The notes below the pieces were generated by a model. That model did no database searches. It worked only from the letters and a program-made list of their open reading frames with translations, and was not told where the DNA came from. Shown here piece by piece: positions 63,312-64,000 of a stretch of DNA of 64,000 nucleotides (within the stretch, counting starts at the first letter, position 1; each line of letters starts with the position of its first letter). The DNA is taken from the NCBI GenBank assembly GCA_947476465.1, contig CANJQN010000004.1, positions 1 through 64,000 of the forward strand. Reading direction: 5' to 3'. The translations under genes were made by a program, and so were the position numbers. The stretch is from Comamonadaceae bacterium (lineage in GTDB: Bacteria > Pseudomonadota > Gammaproteobacteria > Burkholderiales > Burkholderiaceae_C).

Positions 63312-64000
63312 ATGACGCAGACACCGGTGCGCTGGTTCCGTGGCGGCGAGCGGGCGGGGCGGCTCAAGGGCCGGCCGGTGGACGATGCTGCCCTGGCGGC
63401 GGTGCGCGACCTGATCGGCCCGCGCCCGGTGGAGGGCTATGCGCGAGACTTGCTCATCGAGCACCTGCACCGCATCAACGACCGCTACCACGGCCTGCAC
63501 GTGCAGCACCTGGCGGCCCTGGCCCAGGCTATGAACCTGCCGATGGCCGAGGTGTTCGAGGTGGCGAGCTTTTATCACCACTTCGACATCCTGCGCGGGG
63601 ACGAAGCCGGGGCGGCCCTCACGGTGCGGGTCTGCGAAGGCCTGCCCTGCGAGATGGCGGGCGCGCGGGGTTTGCTGGAGCGCCTGCCCGCGCTGCTCGG
63701 GCCGGGTGTGAAGTTGGTGGCCGCGCCCTGCATCGGGCGCTGCGAGCAGGCGCCCGCGGCGCTGGTGGGGCAGATCGCGTGCGGGCATGCCACCGCACAG
63801 GACATCGCCCGGGCCGCAACCCGTCAGGTGACGCCACAGGCCGCGACATCGCCGCCTGACTTGGCGCAAGCCGAGGGCGCGCCCCTGCGCTACGCCGACT
63901 ACCGCGCCAGCGGCGGCTACGCGCTGGCCGCCGCACTGGCCCGTGGCGAGCGCGATGCGCAAGCCATCATCACGACGCTCGAACACGCCGGCCTGCGCGG
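63312..64000 (+). CDS. NuoE/NuoF-type NADH dehydrogenase or formate dehydrogenase subunit (5' part)
   Basis: The gene is cut by the window end; the first 229 residues are visible. The N-terminal part is a NuoE-like thioredoxin-fold [2Fe-2S] domain: HGLHVQHLAALAQ, VASFYHHFDI, VRVCEGLPCEM and APCIGRCEQAP, giving the four cluster Cys. From about residue 185 (ALRYADYRASGGYALAAAL) a NuoF-like FMN/NADH domain begins. Fused NuoE-NuoF proteins serve NAD-dependent formate dehydrogenases (FdsB-like) in Burkholderiales. ATG at 63312. Downstream genes, outside the window, would settle which complex it serves. Confidence 0.78.
   Translation, partial: MTQTPVRWFRGGERAGRLKGRPVDDAALAAVRDLIGPRPVEGYARDLLIEHLHRINDRYHGLHVQHLAALAQAMNLPMAEVFEVASFYHHFDILRGDEAGAALTVRVCEGLPCEMAGARGLLERLPALLGPGVKLVAAPCIGRCEQAPAALVGQIACGHATAQDIARAATRQVTPQAATSPPDLAQAEGAPLRYADYRASGGYALAAALARGERDAQAIITTLEHAGLR

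Noticed and set aside
1..64000. CRISPR arrays, tRNA or rRNA genes, insertion sequences, integrases
   Set aside because: No regularly spaced repeats, no cloverleaf-like or rRNA-like sequence and no transposase or integrase frame were seen; short tRNA genes could still be missed by eye.

Overview
The window is GC-rich chromosomal DNA, densely coded on both strands. Its core genes and gene order (ctpA/moeB/gpmA facing rhodanese-grxC-secB-gpsA; DUF3460 next to scpA; metG facing apbC; nadA and nadB) suggest a beta-proteobacterium of the order Burkholderiales, most likely Comamonadaceae. This placement rests on protein families and synteny from memory, not on a database search. I see no rRNA, tRNA, CRISPR array, transposase or integrase.

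Layout. 1-674 holds only repeats and a hairpin. 675-10064 (minus) carries an AsmA/DUF748-type envelope protein, a NarX/NarL-like nitrate two-component pair, a zinc metallopeptidase, a BON lipoprotein and a yqjD-yqjE-yqjK-like membrane operon. 10571-11203 is an orphan response regulator. 11229-15050 (minus) encodes two paralogous proteins resembling the ShET2/OspD3/EspL type III effector proteases, one with an apparent Cys-His-Asp triad and one without the Cys. 15192-21149 is housekeeping. 21209-28191 is nadA, a three-gene catabolic insert, nadB and scpA. 28322-32619 is a CesT-type secretion chaperone translationally coupled to a 1271-residue candidate effector; the pair lies between scpA and DUF3460. 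32626-36605 holds DUF3460, a BamE-like lipoprotein, a brnTA toxin-antitoxin pair, an orphan antitoxin and a SulP transporter.

36753-54885 is a catabolic region on the plus strand: acyl-CoA ligase, acyl-CoA dehydrogenase, a large MalT-type LuxR regulator, then two operons. Operon 1 is a flavoprotein, an EthD protein, a complete branched-chain-type ABC importer and an SDR. Operon 2 is a CoA ligase, a split IorA/IorB 2-oxoacid oxidoreductase and a FdxA ferredoxin. Both operons are preceded by related 117-bp elements of identical length. Each element ends at a GTG-started mini-ORF whose stop overlaps the start of the first structural gene. This looks like one regulon, probably controlled by the adjacent LuxR protein, for uptake and CoA-dependent breakdown of an unidentified organic acid.

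54948-64000 returns to core genes (metG, apbC), then a 1585-residue effector-like protein with nuclear-localisation-like basic patches, and the start of a NuoE/NuoF-type (FdsB-like) diaphorase cut by the window edge.

The two themes most worth following are the dispersed type III effector candidates (four proteins in three loci, one chaperone, no secretion apparatus in view) and the duplicated leader/regulatory element of the catabolic region.
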